Shown here: piece by piece, positions 9,227-18,983 of the stretch | How positions within the stretch are numbered: position 1 is the first letter of the stretch | How the letters are laid out: each line of letters starts with the position of its first letter | DNA from: Paragemmobacter straminiformis | GTDB lineage: Bacteria > Pseudomonadota > Alphaproteobacteria > Rhodobacterales > Rhodobacteraceae | DNA: 64,000 nt | Assembly: GCF_014243445.1 (NCBI RefSeq) | Contig: NZ_JACLQD010000001.1 | Coordinates: 1,054,001-1,118,000, forward strand | Direction of reading: 5' to 3' | Notes under the pieces: generated by a model | What the model was told of the DNA's origin: nothing | What the model saw: the letters and a program-made list of their open reading frames with translations, nothing else | The model's database searches: none | Made by a program: the position numbers and the translations under genes

Positions 9227-9952
9227 TCAGTCCTTGCCCTCGATCAGCTCCTCGACCGCGCCGCCATAGCCCAGATCGGGGTCGAACCGTCCGCGCTCGA
9301 GAAAGGTCAGGACTTCGGCAATGACCAGCGGGTTGAACATCAGAAAGGTATGGGTGACCGGCAGCACGATATGGTCGGTCATCCCCGCCACCCGCGTGCT
9401 TTCCACGCTGACCTTGCCGTCATCCGGTCCGGGGATCACCTCGGAATAGACGGGGTTGAGCGAGCGGTCCCCCGCGATCACGCCAAGTTCGTAATCCGGC
9501 AGCGGCAATCCTGCGGGCACCGATGCCGGATCGGTCCCCAGTTCCATCCCCGCAGGCCCGTTGACCCAGGCAAACAGCCCGATCCCCGAAAAGGCATCCA
9601 CCAGTTCCGACCCGCCGTTGGGCGGGGCCAGCATCACCACCCGCCCCATCCGCTTCGGCCGGTTCCCGGCCAACCAGGCCCGCGCCAATATCCCGCCCAT
9701 CGAATGGGTGACGAAATCCACGCGGGCATCGCCGCAACGCGCCACGGCCTCTCCCACACGCGGCACCAGATCCTCGATCCGCGCCTCGGTCGAGGGATAG
9801 CCCTCGTTCACCACCGAATAGCCCTTTGCCTCAAGCGCCGCCTGCATCGCCAGAAGCGAATCCTCGCTGCGCGCCAGGCCGTGCAGCAGCACCACGCACT
9901 CGGCCCGCAGGGGTGTGGCAAGCATCAGGAACAGGAAAATCCAGCGCATCAT
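9227..9952 (-). CDS. Exported alpha/beta hydrolase, lipase-like
   Basis: A 241-residue protein with a short signal peptide ([17 protein letters not shown]). [10 protein letters not shown] gives the oxyanion-loop HG motif and [15 protein letters not shown] the nucleophile elbow (Ser in HSMGG). A late His in [10 protein letters not shown] is a plausible catalytic base. It resembles secreted esterases/lipases related to the PGAP1/Lip families. Substrate is unknown. It is convergent with purK and divergent from the NUDIX gene 63 bp away. Confidence 0.8.
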   Translation of the reverse strand: MMRWIFLFLMLATPLRAECVVLLHGLARSEDSLLAMQAALEAKGYSVVNEGYPSTEARIEDLVPRVGEAVARCGDARVDFVTHSMGGILARAWLAGNRPKRMGRVVMLAPPNGGSELVDAFSGIGLFAWVNGPAGMELGTDPASVPAGLPLPDYELGVIAGDRSLNPVYSEVIPGPDDGKVSVESTRVAGMTDHIVLPVTHTFLMFNPLVIAEVLTFLERGRFDPDLGYGGAVEELIEGKD

Positions 9953-10015
9953 GCGCCAACCCTAGCCCCTTCGCAGCCAATGGACAAATCACGCCCCCTC
10001 GCGCACCTTCACGGC

Positions 10016-10462
10016 ATGAGCTATCGCCCCACCCGCCTTGCCACCCGCGCGCTGATCCTGCATCAGGACCGTCTTTTGCTGGTCAACGCCTATGGCGGCA
10101 CCAAGTCCGACCTCTGGTGCGCCCCCGGCGGCGGCGTGAACCCCGGCACCTCGCTGCCCGAAAACCTGATGCGCGAGGTGTATGAGGAAACAGGCCTCAC
10201 CATCGCCGTCGGCGCTCCGGTGCTGGTCAACGAATTCCACGACCCCGCGCGCGGCTTCCATCAGGTGGAAATCTTCTTCCGCTGCACCATCACCGGCGGC
10301 GCGATCGACCAGGGCTGGCAAGACCCCGAAGGCGTCGTCACCCGCCGCGCCTTCTTTTCCCGTCATGATCTGGCGACGATCCGCGTCAAGCCCGACAGCA
10401 TCGCGCAGGCTGCATGGGATGATGCCATGCTTTACGACCCGCTCGAACGGATCGTGCCATGA
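10016..10462 (+). CDS. NUDIX hydrolase with an atypical Nudix box
   Basis: A 148-residue Nudix-fold protein. The Nudix box region reads GGGVNPGTSLPENLMREVYE and continues ETGL. The REVYEETGL half with its metal-binding Glu residues is intact, but the upstream conserved Glu (G-x5-E-x7-REU) is replaced by Thr. These enzymes cleave nucleoside diphosphate derivatives; the substrate cannot be inferred. Start ATG at 10016 (MSYRPTRLATRALIL) begins just before the first beta strand; an ATG at 9980 is possible. The stop overlaps the next gene by ATGA. Confidence 0.85.
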   Translation: MSYRPTRLATRALILHQDRLLLVNAYGGTKSDLWCAPGGGVNPGTSLPENLMREVYEETGLTIAVGAPVLVNEFHDPARGFHQVEIFFRCTITGGAIDQGWQDPEGVVTRRAFFSRHDLATIRVKPDSIAQAAWDDAMLYDPLERIVP

Positions 10463-10950
10463 GCCGCGCCTTCGTCAAAGAGGGCGACGGCGCGCTCGAC
10501 CCGCTGCCCGACCTGCCCGTCTCGGCCCACCCGAACCACGTCACGCCTGCGGGCCTTGCCGCTTTGCAAGCCCGCCTGCACGAGGCACAGTCGCGGCTCT
10601 CCGCCCTCAAGGCTCGCCCCGACCGGCTCGACAAACTGCCCGAAGCGGCGGCGGAACGCGACATCCGCTACATCGAAGCCCGCCTGCGCACCGCCATCCT
10701 GACCGATCCTGCAGGCTTTCCCCTGACCGAGGTTGCCTTCGGCCTTGTCGTCACCGTCGCCGACGCCGATGGGCATGAAACCCGCTTCCAGATCACGGGC
10801 GAGGACGAGGCCAACGCCGCCTTGGGCCGGATCACCCCGCAATCCCCCCTCGCCCGCGCGCTGCTGGGCGCGGCGGTCGGCGATGTGGTGAAATGGAAGA
10901 AACCTTCGGGTATCGTCGAGCTGGAAATCCTGTCGATAGACCATCCATGA
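10459..10950 (+). CDS. GreA/GreB family transcription factor-like protein
   Basis: A 163-residue protein. An N-terminal helical hairpin (VTPAGLAALQARLHEAQSRL) is followed by a C-terminal FKBP-like Gre domain (TEVAFGLVVTVADADGHE, TPQSPLARALLGAAVGDVV). In canonical GreA the coiled-coil tip carries the acidic GDLSENAEY segment that enters the RNA polymerase secondary channel. Here that region reads RLDKLPEAAAERDIRYIEAR, shorter and without SENAEY, so cleavage stimulation is uncertain. It is coupled by ATGA overlaps to both the NUDIX and the GNAT gene. Confidence 0.82.
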   Translation: MSRAFVKEGDGALDPLPDLPVSAHPNHVTPAGLAALQARLHEAQSRLSALKARPDRLDKLPEAAAERDIRYIEARLRTAILTDPAGFPLTEVAFGLVVTVADADGHETRFQITGEDEANAALGRITPQSPLARALLGAAVGDVVKWKKPSGIVELEILSIDHP

Positions 10951-11423
10951 TCCGCGACCTGCACCCCGAATCCGACCTTGCCGCCGTGGCCGCCTTCCTT
11001 GACGAGTCCGCCGATTACTGGCTTCTGGCCGATGGTCATGCCCCCGGCCCGACCGCCGCCGCCGAATTCTTCACCGATTGCCCGCCGAACTGCGACCCCG
11101 CCGCCTCGCGCCGCCTCGGGCTTTTCGTAGGCGGGCGGCTGTCCGGACTTGCCGAACTCGCCTTCGGCTTTCCAGTGGCGGGCGACGCCTTTCTCGGCCT
11201 GATGATCCTCGCCCCGCGCATGCGCGGCCAGGGGCAGGGCCAAAGGCTGCTGGCCCATGTCGAATCCCTTGCCCGCGCCGCAAAGGCGCCCGCCCTCTAC
11301 CTTGGCGTGATCGAAGCAAATCCCCGTGGCCGCGCCTTTTGGGACCGCCACGGCTTTCGCCCGACCGGAGTCACCCGCACCGACGCGCGCAACACCTTCC
11401 ACCGCCTCGTCAAGGCACTCTAG
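10947..11423 (+). CDS. GNAT family N-acetyltransferase
   Basis: A 158-residue GCN5-related acetyltransferase. The acetyl-CoA loop is LAPRMRGQGQGQRLL (R/Q-x-x-G-x-G/A), followed by the family's late strand ALYLGVIEANPRGRAFWDRHGF. Substrate is unknown; the tail NTFHRLVKAL is typical of small-molecule acetyltransferases. It is the third gene of the NUDIX/Gre-like/GNAT unit, joined by an ATGA overlap, and faces the EamA transporter with a 9-bp gap. Confidence 0.88.
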   Translation: MIRDLHPESDLAAVAAFLDESADYWLLADGHAPGPTAAAEFFTDCPPNCDPAASRRLGLFVGGRLSGLAELAFGFPVAGDAFLGLMILAPRMRGQGQGQRLLAHVESLARAAKAPALYLGVIEANPRGRAFWDRHGFRPTGVTRTDARNTFHRLVKAL

Positions 11424-11432
11424 CGGCTTGCC

Positions 11433-12323
11433 TCAGCCCCGGCTGACCGTCGCCCAAAGCACACCCCCCAGCGCCACGGGAAAGCCGATCAGGTGATAAA
11501 AGGCGATCTTCTCGCCAAGAAACACCACAGCCAGCCCCGCGCCAAAGACCGGCATCAGATGCAGGAAGAACACCGACCGCGAAGGCCCGATCCGCGCCAC
11601 CGCCGCGTTGTAACTCAGCAAGGCGACGACCGAGGCGAAAACCCCCGTATAGGCCACCGCACCCAGCCCCGCCGCCGTCAGCGGCACATGCAGGCCCCGC
11701 GACACCTCCCACAGGTGAAAGGGCAGCATGAACCCCGCCCCGCCCAGCGCGATGAAAAAGGTCAGCCCCACCGCCGACAACCCCTTGGGCCTGAACTTCA
11801 GCAGCACCGAATACAGGCCCCAGACCACCAGCGCCGCCAGAATCCACGCATCCCCCACATTGAAATGCAGGTCCAGCAGCCGCGCCGGTTCACCCCGCGC
11901 GATGATAAAGGCGACGCCGCAGAAACTGACCCCGATCCCCGCCGCCTGCCGCAGGCCCAGCCGCTCGCGCAGCACGATCCAGGCGATGATGACCACAAAG
12001 ACGGGCATGGTGGCCGACACGAGCAGCGCGTTGATCGCTTCGGTCGAATGCAGCCCGATATAGGTCATCGACTGGAACATCCCCGCCGACAGCACCGCCA
12101 TCGCCGCGACCAGCGGCAGATGCGCCCGCACCTCGGCCCAGTCGGCCCGCAGCCGCCGCCATTCAAAGGGCAGCAGGATCACCGCCGCCAGCGCCCAGCG
12201 CCAGAAGGTCAGGCCAAAGGGCGGCACATCGGCACGTATCGCGCGCCCCAGCACCCAGTTGCCCGCCCAACACAGCGAAGCAAGGGCCGCAAGCCCCGCA
12301 GCAATGGCAAAATTCTTGTTCAT
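11433..12323 (-). CDS. EamA family (DMT superfamily) transporter
   Basis: A 296-residue inner membrane protein with about ten hydrophobic segments in two EamA repeats. The first repeat contains WAGNWVLGRAIRADVPPFGL, typical of the family; the second begins near WILAALVVWGLYSVLL. Such proteins export metabolites or amino acids; the substrate cannot be told. ATG at 12323 is preferred over an in-frame TTG two codons upstream. Upstream lies an inverted-repeat pair and the 83-bp array behind groL, so expression from groESL read-through would have to pass the groL terminator. Confidence 0.88.
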   Translation of the reverse strand: MNKNFAIAAGLAALASLCWAGNWVLGRAIRADVPPFGLTFWRWALAAVILLPFEWRRLRADWAEVRAHLPLVAAMAVLSAGMFQSMTYIGLHSTEAINALLVSATMPVFVVIIAWIVLRERLGLRQAAGIGVSFCGVAFIIARGEPARLLDLHFNVGDAWILAALVVWGLYSVLLKFRPKGLSAVGLTFFIALGGAGFMLPFHLWEVSRGLHVPLTAAGLGAVAYTGVFASVVALLSYNAAVARIGPSRSVFFLHLMPVFGAGLAVVFLGEKIAFYHLIGFPVALGGVLWATVSRG

Positions 12324-12369
12324 GGCCAAAGGCTAAGCCGCCCCGACCCAAAGGGCAATCCGCCAACCC

Positions 12370-12416
12370 CGCGATTTCTGACGCAGAAATCGCGCCGGAA
12401 TTTGGCGCAAATTCCG
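12370..12416. repeat. Pair of perfect hairpins with 3-nt loops between eamA and the array
   Basis: Hairpin one: CGCGATTTCTG, loop ACG, CAGAAATCGCG (12370-12394, 11 bp). Hairpin two: CGGAATTTG, loop GCG, CAAATTCCG (12396-12416, 9 bp). They have the same design as the two hairpins in each 83-bp unit that starts 20 bp away and look like a diverged relative. Confidence 0.8.
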
Positions 12417-12435
12417 CGCGCCCGACACTTGCCCC

Positions 12436-12914
12436 CGATTTTTGTGTCAAAAATCGTCGCGATATCTGCGTCAGATTTCGCCGCGCGGCCCAAAAGAAAC
12501 GCGCCCGACCCTCGCCTCCGATTTTTGCGCCAAAAATCGTCGCGAAATCTGCATCAGATTTCGCCGCCCGGCCCAAAAGAAACGCGCCCGACCCTCGCCC
12601 ACGATTTTTGCGTCAAAATTCGTCGCGATATCTGCGTCAGATTTCGCCGCCCGGCCCAAAAGAAACGCGCCCGACCCTCGCCTCCGATTTTTGCGTCAAA
12701 ATTCGTCGCGATATCTGCGTCAGATTTCGCCGCCCGGCCCAAAAGAAACGCGCCCGACCCTCGCCTCCGATTTTTGCGCCAAAGATCGTCGCGATATCTG
12801 CGTCAGATTTCGCCGCCCGGCCCAAAAGAAACGCGCCCGACCCTCGCCCCCGATTTTTGCGTCAAAAATCGTCGCGAAATCTGCGTCAGATTTCGCCGCC
12901 CGGCCCAAAAGAAA
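12436..12914. repeat. Tandem array of six 83-bp units, each with two 3-nt-loop hairpins
   Basis: Units begin at 12436, 12519, 12602, 12685, 12768 and 12851, an exact 83-bp period; the last unit is cut after about 64 bp where the groL terminator begins. Units 3 and 4 are identical as read; others differ by a few substitutions. Each unit holds hairpin A (CGATTTTTG, 3-nt loop, CAAAAATCG) and hairpin B (GA[A/T]ATCTG, CGT, CAGATTTC), then a GC-rich spacer with GGCCCAAAAGAAACGCGCCC. Because 83 is not a multiple of 3, the frame shifts at every unit, so it is not a protein repeat. It lies between groL and eamA. Confidence 0.97.
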
Positions 12915-12940
12915 AAGGGGCGCAGCTTTCGCCACGCCCC
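12911..12940 (-). terminator. groESL operon terminator
   Basis: On the minus strand GGGGCGTGGC, tetraloop GAAA, GCTGCGCCCC, then TTTTTC. It forms ten base pairs, two of them G-U, closed by a GNRA loop. It lies 27 nt after the groL stop and directly abuts the 83-bp array. Confidence 0.88.
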
Positions 12941-12966
12941 CCGTTTCTGCCGGATGGCAGGGATGA

Positions 12967-14646
<1,680 letters not shown>

Positions 14647-14682
14647 TCACGGGTGCGCCGCAGGGGCACACCGCAAGCGTCC

Positions 14683-14970
14683 TCAGGCGATGATGCCGAG
14701 GATGTCGCTTTCTTTCATGATCAGCAGTTCCTGACCGTCGAGCGTCACTTCGGTGCCCGACCATTTGCCGAACAGGATGCGGTCGCCAGCTTTCACCGAC
14801 GGTGCGATCAGCTCGCCCGAATCCTTGCGCGCGCCTGCACCGACAGCGACGATCTCGCCCTCGGCGGGCTTTTCTTTCGCGGTGTCGGGGATGATCAGAC
14901 CGCCCTTGGTCTTGTCTTCGCCTTGAATGCGCTTGACGAGCACGCGGTCATGCAGCGGTTTGAATGCCAT
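14683..14970 (-). CDS. groS: Co-chaperonin GroES
   Basis: A 95-residue heptameric lid of the GroEL chamber. [20 protein letters not shown] and the mobile-loop region [15 protein letters not shown] are diagnostic; the C-terminal [20 protein letters not shown] is also standard. ATG at 14970 has AGGGAG upstream; an in-frame ATG at 15012 lies inside the CIRCE element and is rejected. It is the first gene of the groESL operon. Confidence 0.98.
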   Translation of the reverse strand: MAFKPLHDRVLVKRIQGEDKTKGGLIIPDTAKEKPAEGEIVAVGAGARKDSGELIAPSVKAGDRILFGKWSGTEVTLDGQELLIMKESDILGIIA

Positions 14971-15005
14971 CTGAGAACACTCCCTAGGTTCCAGGTTGAA
15001 TACGA

Positions 15006-15032
15006 TTAGCACTCATATTGGACGAGTGCTAA
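15006..15032. promoter_or_regulatory. CIRCE operator (HrcA binding site) of groESL
   Basis: TTAGCACTC, 9-nt spacer ATATTGGAC, GAGTGCTAA: a perfect match to the CIRCE inverted repeat. It sits just downstream of the predicted transcription start and about 36 nt before the groS start, where the HrcA repressor would block transcription or act in the leader. Confidence 0.97.
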
Positions 15033-15041
15033 CGACGCCTC

Positions 15042-15069
15042 AGATAGGCCCGCCCGCCGCCCGTGTCAA
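15042..15069 (-). promoter_or_regulatory. groESL promoter
   Basis: On the minus strand TTGACA (15064-15069), 16-nt GC-rich spacer, CTATCT (15042-15047). Read as CTTGACA...CCTATCT it also resembles the RpoH promoters of Rhodobacter, so both housekeeping and heat-shock sigma factors may use it. Confidence 0.75.
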
Positions 15070-15167
15070 GAACTCGGCCGCCGCTAAAGTTGCGCGCGGG
15101 TGCCGCCGCGCCCCTTGGCAGCCCGCCCCCGCGATGCCACCTTTGCCCTGCCCCCAAGGATATGCCG

Positions 15168-16163
15168 ATGAACCCGCTGAAACGCCTCGCCCTGCTGGCC
15201 CTGTGCCTTCCCGCCGCCGCTCAGGCCGAATGTCGGGGTGCCAATCTGTTCACCGCGCTGCCGCCTGCGGAACAGGCGGAAATCCGCGCCGCGACCGATG
15301 CCGCCCCCTTCGCGCGCGGCCTGCTCTGGCAAGCGACACGCGGGGACGAATCGATCACCCTGCTCGGCACCTACCATTTCGACGACCCGCGCCATGATGC
15401 CATCATGGCCCGCGTCACCCCGCTGCTCGACGCCGCCACGACCCTGCTGGTCGAGGCAGGCCCCGCCGAGGAAGCCGCCCTCAAATCCGACCTTGCAAAG
15501 AACCCCGCCCTGATGGTCTCGACCAACGGGCCGACCCTGCCCGAATCCCTTCCCGCCAAGGAATGGGAGGCGCTTTCCGCCGCGATGAATGCCCGCGGCA
15601 TGCCCGCCTTCATGGCCGCCAAGCTGCGCCCCTGGTATGTGACGATGCTGCTCGCCCTGCCGCCCTGCGCTATGGCCGATCAGGCAGCACTTGCCTCAGG
15701 CGGTCTCGACCAGCGGCTGATCCGCCACGCCACGGACCGCGCCCTTCCCGTCGCGGCACTCGAACCGCATGACACGGTCTTGCGCATGTTCGACACCATG
15801 CCACCCGCCGACCAGCTGGCGATGATCCGCTCCGCCCTCGCAACCGAGGCGCAGGCCGAGGATTACTCCGCCACCCTTGCCACAGCCTATTTCGACGAGG
15901 ACGCCCGCCTGATCTGGGAACTCAGCCGCCACTTGGCGCTGAAGCTGCCGGACTACGGCCCCGAACAGGTCGCCCGCGACTTCGACGCGATGGAAACCGC
16001 GCTGATGACCTCGCGCAACCGCGCATGGAGTCCCGTCCTGCAAGCCGCCGGCGCCAAGGGCCCCGTCTTCGCCGCCTTCGGCGCGCTGCACCTGTCGGGG
16101 GAAAACGGCGTGCTGGCGCTGTTGCAGGCCGATGGCTGGAAGATCGAACGCCTGCCGCTCTGA
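15168..16163 (+). CDS. Exported TraB/GumN family protein
   Basis: A 331-residue protein with a signal peptide (MNPLKRLALLALCLPAAAQA, then E). The mature part has the TraB/GumN hallmarks: ITLLGTYHFDDPRH, LLVEAGPAE, and the late PVFAAFGALHLSGENGVLAL (GxLHL-x-G). The fold is related to Tiki/PrgY proteins, proposed metalloproteases; activity here is unproven. The ATG at 15168 is preferred because AAGGA lies 7 nt upstream, while an ATG two codons earlier is too close to it. Hairpins follow the gene. Confidence 0.85.
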   Translation: MNPLKRLALLALCLPAAAQAECRGANLFTALPPAEQAEIRAATDAAPFARGLLWQATRGDESITLLGTYHFDDPRHDAIMARVTPLLDAATTLLVEAGPAEEAALKSDLAKNPALMVSTNGPTLPESLPAKEWEALSAAMNARGMPAFMAAKLRPWYVTMLLALPPCAMADQAALASGGLDQRLIRHATDRALPVAALEPHDTVLRMFDTMPPADQLAMIRSALATEAQAEDYSATLATAYFDEDARLIWELSRHLALKLPDYGPEQVARDFDAMETALMTSRNRAWSPVLQAAGAKGPVFAAFGALHLSGENGVLALLQADGWKIERLPL

Positions 16164-16215
16164 CGTCTTCCGCAAAGCATTCGCAAACCGGTCTTTCCGC
16201 GAAACCTCCCCCACC

Positions 16216-16265
16216 CGATCTTTCGCGGAAAGATCGCCCGACGGATTCTTCGCAGAAAAATCCGT
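16216..16265. repeat. Hairpin pair downstream of the TraB/GumN gene
   Basis: CGATCTTTC, loop GCG, GAAAGATCG (16216-16236, perfect 9 bp) followed at 16241-16265 by ACGGATT...AATCCGT with an inner TTCT/AGAA helix. A weaker GTCTTTCCGCGAAAC inverted repeat precedes them. It has the same two-hairpin layout as the elements at 12370, 19911 and 29088. Confidence 0.65.
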
Positions 16266-16313
16266 GCCCGCCCCGTTAGCTGCCGCGTCAGAAAAAGCCG
16301 CACTTGCCCCGTG

Positions 16314-16342
16314 GTGACAAACGCCGCGCCGCAGCATATACA
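16314..16342 (+). promoter_or_regulatory. Promoter of the Mn-pyrophosphatase gene
   Basis: GTGACA (16314-16319), 17-nt spacer, TATACA (16337-16342), 35 nt before the ATG. One mismatch to TTGACA and two to TATAAT, with ideal spacing. Confidence 0.55.
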
Positions 16343-16377
16343 GCGCGCCAAAGTTCACCCTCGCACAGGCACCTCCC

Positions 16378-17295
16378 ATGACCACGCTCGTCTTCGGCCA
16401 CAAATCCCCCGACACCGATTCCACCGGCTCGCCCATCATCTGGGCCTGGTATCTGACCCAATCCGGCACCCCCGCAAAACCCGTCCTTCTGGGCGAGCCG
16501 AACACCGAAGCCGCCTTCGTCCTCAAGCACTGGGACCTTGCCAAGCCCGAGATCATCGCCGACGTCTCGGCCGATGACACCGTCGTCATCGTCGACACCA
16601 ACAACCCCGCCGAACTGCCCCCCTCGATCAATGACGCCAAGATCACCGGCATCATCGACCATCACATGCTGGTCGGCGGCATCAAGACCAAGACCCCGAT
16701 CGACATCACCATCCGCCCGCTCGCCTGCACCGCCACCATCATGCACGACCTGATGGGCGACGCCGTGGCCAAGGCTCCGCGCGGCATCAAGGGCGCGATG
16801 CTGTCCTGCATCCTTTCCGACACGCTGGAGTTCCGCTCGCCCACCACCACGCCGCATGACCGCGCCGTGGCCGAGAAACTCGCCGCCGATCTGGGCGTGA
16901 ACCTGAACGACCTCGCCACCAGGATGTTCGAGGCCAAGTCCGACGTTTCCGCCTTCTCCGACGCCGAACTGCTGCGCATGGACTCCAAGGAATACACCGT
17001 CGCGGGCAAGGAGTTGCGCGTCTCGGTCCTCGAAACCACCGCACCCAAGGTCGTGCTCGACCGCAAGGCCAGCCTGATGGCCTCGATGGAGGGCGTCGCG
17101 AAAGAGGACGGGGCCGATCAGGTTCTGCTCTTCGTCGTCGATATCATCAAGGAAGAGGCCACGCTGCTGGTCCCCAACGATCTGGTGAAGCAACTGGCCG
17201 AAGCCTCGTTCGGCGCCAAGGTCACCGGTGACACCGTCGTCCTTCCGGGCATCATGAGCCGCAAGAAGCAGATCATCCCCGCGCTCAAGCTCTGA
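16378..17295 (+). CDS. ppaC: Manganese-dependent inorganic pyrophosphatase (family II, DHH)
   Basis: A 305-residue DHH-superfamily enzyme that hydrolyses pyrophosphate. FGHKSPDTDSTGSPI supplies the first metal ligands, VIVDTNNPAELP the second site, ITGIIDHHMLVGGI the DHH motif, and the C-terminal PGIMSRKKQIIPAL the SRKKQ substrate-binding motif. Length and motif order match family II enzymes. ATG at 16378. It has its own promoter and terminator, so it is monocistronic. Confidence 0.95.
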   Translation: MTTLVFGHKSPDTDSTGSPIIWAWYLTQSGTPAKPVLLGEPNTEAAFVLKHWDLAKPEIIADVSADDTVVIVDTNNPAELPPSINDAKITGIIDHHMLVGGIKTKTPIDITIRPLACTATIMHDLMGDAVAKAPRGIKGAMLSCILSDTLEFRSPTTTPHDRAVAEKLAADLGVNLNDLATRMFEAKSDVSAFSDAELLRMDSKEYTVAGKELRVSVLETTAPKVVLDRKASLMASMEGVAKEDGADQVLLFVVDIIKEEATLLVPNDLVKQLAEASFGAKVTGDTVVLPGIMSRKKQIIPALKL

Positions 17296-17312
17296 CAGGC
17301 CCGAACGCCGCG

Positions 17313-17340
17313 CCAAGGCCCCCGCAAGGGGGCCTTTTTC
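17313..17340 (+). terminator. Terminator of ppaC
   Basis: AAGGCCCCC (17315-17323), loop GCAA, GGGGGCCTT running into TTTTTC. Nine-bp stem with a GNRA-type loop and U run. Confidence 0.92.
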
Positions 17341-17489
17341 ATGCGCCCGAACTCACAAACGCCAGCCCCTTTCCATCGCCCCGCCCTGTCAGGGCAAGGG
17401 AAACGGGGGCGCGGCCATTTGGAACCACCGCCCGCATTCCCTCTTTCCTCCCGCTGCGCTATCACTCCGCGCAAGCCAAGGAGAACCCC

Positions 17490-18377
17490 ATGACCGACCT
17501 GATCGACAGCCTCGCCAGCATTTCCGACCGCTACGATGCCGTCTTCTGCGACCTCTGGGGCTGCCTGCACAACGGCAAGACGGCCTTCCCCGCCGCGGTC
17601 GAGGCTCTGCGCGCCTTCAAGGCCCGTGGCGGCACCGTGCTTCTGCTCACCAACTCGCCCCGCCCCAAATCCAGCGTGGCGGCCCAGCTTCTCGGCATGA
17701 ACGTGCCTGCCGACTGCTGGCATGACATCGTCTCATCCGGCGACGCCGCGCAATATGCGCTGTTTTCCGGCGCGGTCGGCACGCGCGTCCACCACATCGG
17801 CGCACCGAAGGACCTGACCTTCTTCTCCGACATCTCGCCCGACCTCGCCCCCCTCGCCGCCAGGACGAACATCACCCGCGTCCCCTTGGCCGAGGCCGAG
17901 GGCGTCGTCTGCACCGGCCTTGCCGATGACCTGACCGAAACGCCCGACGACTATCGCGCCACCCTGCTTGCGATGAAGGCGAACGGCCTGCCCATGCTGT
18001 GCGCCAACCCCGACCTCATCGTCGACCTCGGCGACCGCCGCCTCTATTGCGCAGGCGCACTGGCCGCCGCCTATGAACAGATGGGCGGCACCGCCCTTTA
18101 CTTCGGCAAGCCCCACCCGCCGATCTACGACCTTGCCCGCCGCCGCCTTGCCCTGCTGAACGACTCGCCCGACCCGCGCATCCTGTGCATCGGCGACGGG
18201 GTGAACACCGATGTGCAGGGCGGGCTGTCCGAAGGGCTCGACACGCTTTTCGTCACAGGGGGAATCGCCGCAGACGAATTCGGCCCCGATGCCGCCTCGC
18301 CCGATCCGGCGCTGCTGGCCGCGTGGCTGGGCGCGAAACAGCAGTATTCGACCTTTGCCATCCCTTTCCTGCGCTGA
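17490..18377 (+). CDS. TIGR01459 family HAD-type hydrolase
   Basis: A 295-residue class IIA HAD phosphatase-like protein. FCDLWGCLHNGKTAFP gives motif I, though the canonical D-x-D reads D-L-W, i.e. the second Asp is absent, as is usual in this subfamily. VLLLTNSPRP is motif II, GKPHPPIYDLA motif III and CIGDGVNTDVQGG motif IV. The substrate is unknown. AAGGAG lies 6 nt before the ATG. It precedes maoC by about 110 bp of unusually AT-rich sequence. Confidence 0.9.
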   Translation: MTDLIDSLASISDRYDAVFCDLWGCLHNGKTAFPAAVEALRAFKARGGTVLLLTNSPRPKSSVAAQLLGMNVPADCWHDIVSSGDAAQYALFSGAVGTRVHHIGAPKDLTFFSDISPDLAPLAARTNITRVPLAEAEGVVCTGLADDLTETPDDYRATLLAMKANGLPMLCANPDLIVDLGDRRLYCAGALAAAYEQMGGTALYFGKPHPPIYDLARRRLALLNDSPDPRILCIGDGVNTDVQGGLSEGLDTLFVTGGIAADEFGPDAASPDPALLAAWLGAKQQYSTFAIPFLR

Positions 18378-18490
18378 TCCAGCAACATAATTACGTCAAA
18401 TAGTCGCAAGGCGAATATTTATTACCCAACCGATTGCGCCGCGCCGCAGCATCGGCTATGGTCCTGCCAAGCCCAAGCAGGACCAGACCC

Positions 18491-18946
18491 ATGTTCGCAC
18501 GCGCCATCGACAACCAGCCCCGCGGCACGATCTGCATCGAAGATCTCGAAATCGGGATGACCCGCTATCTGCTGAAAACCGTCACTGACCGCGACATCGA
18601 AATGTTCGCCGAGGTGTCGACCGACCGCAACCCCGTCCACCTCGACGATTCCTACGCCCAAGACACCATATTCGAGGGGCGCATCGCCCACGGCATGCTG
18701 ACCGCCGGCCTGATTTCCGCTGTGATCGGCGAACAGCTTCCCGGCCACGGCACGGTCTATCTGGGCCAAAGCCTGCGCTTCATGGCCCCCGTCCGCCCCG
18801 GCGATACCGTGCGGGCCGAGGTGAAGGTGACCGCGATCGACCACGCCAAGCGCCGCGTCACCCTTGAAACCCACTGCGCCGTGGGTAATACGGTTGTCCT
18901 GAAGGGCGAGGCGCTGGTTCTGGCGCCCAGCCGCAAGTTCGACTGA
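18491..18946 (+). CDS. MaoC family dehydratase
   Basis: A 151-residue hot-dog-fold protein of the (R)-specific enoyl-CoA hydratase type. The catalytic Asp/His segment is EVSTDRNPVHLDDSYAQDTI followed by EGRIAHGMLTAGLISAV. YLGQSLRFMAPVRPGDTVRA is the conserved second half. Such proteins hydrate enoyl-CoAs, often feeding polyhydroxyalkanoate or fatty acid routes. ATG at 18491 matches the family start although the ribosome binding site is poor. The spacer upstream (18378-18430) is locally AT-rich and may hold the promoter. Confidence 0.9.
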   Translation: MFARAIDNQPRGTICIEDLEIGMTRYLLKTVTDRDIEMFAEVSTDRNPVHLDDSYAQDTIFEGRIAHGMLTAGLISAVIGEQLPGHGTVYLGQSLRFMAPVRPGDTVRAEVKVTAIDHAKRRVTLETHCAVGNTVVLKGEALVLAPSRKFD

Positions 18947-18983
18947 CAGCCACGGGCGCGCCCCGTGCGCGCCTTGGGGTAAG

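Noticed and set aside
12436-12914. CRISPR array
   Set aside because: The whole 83-bp unit is repeated with no unique spacers, and no cas genes are nearby.
12442-12966. Plus-strand reading frame across the 83-bp array, about 174 codons of repetitive Arg/Ser/Pro-rich sequence
   Set aside because: The 83-bp period shifts frame each unit, the translation cycles through three unrelated repeats, and there is no ribosome binding site; it is a by-product of the DNA repeat.
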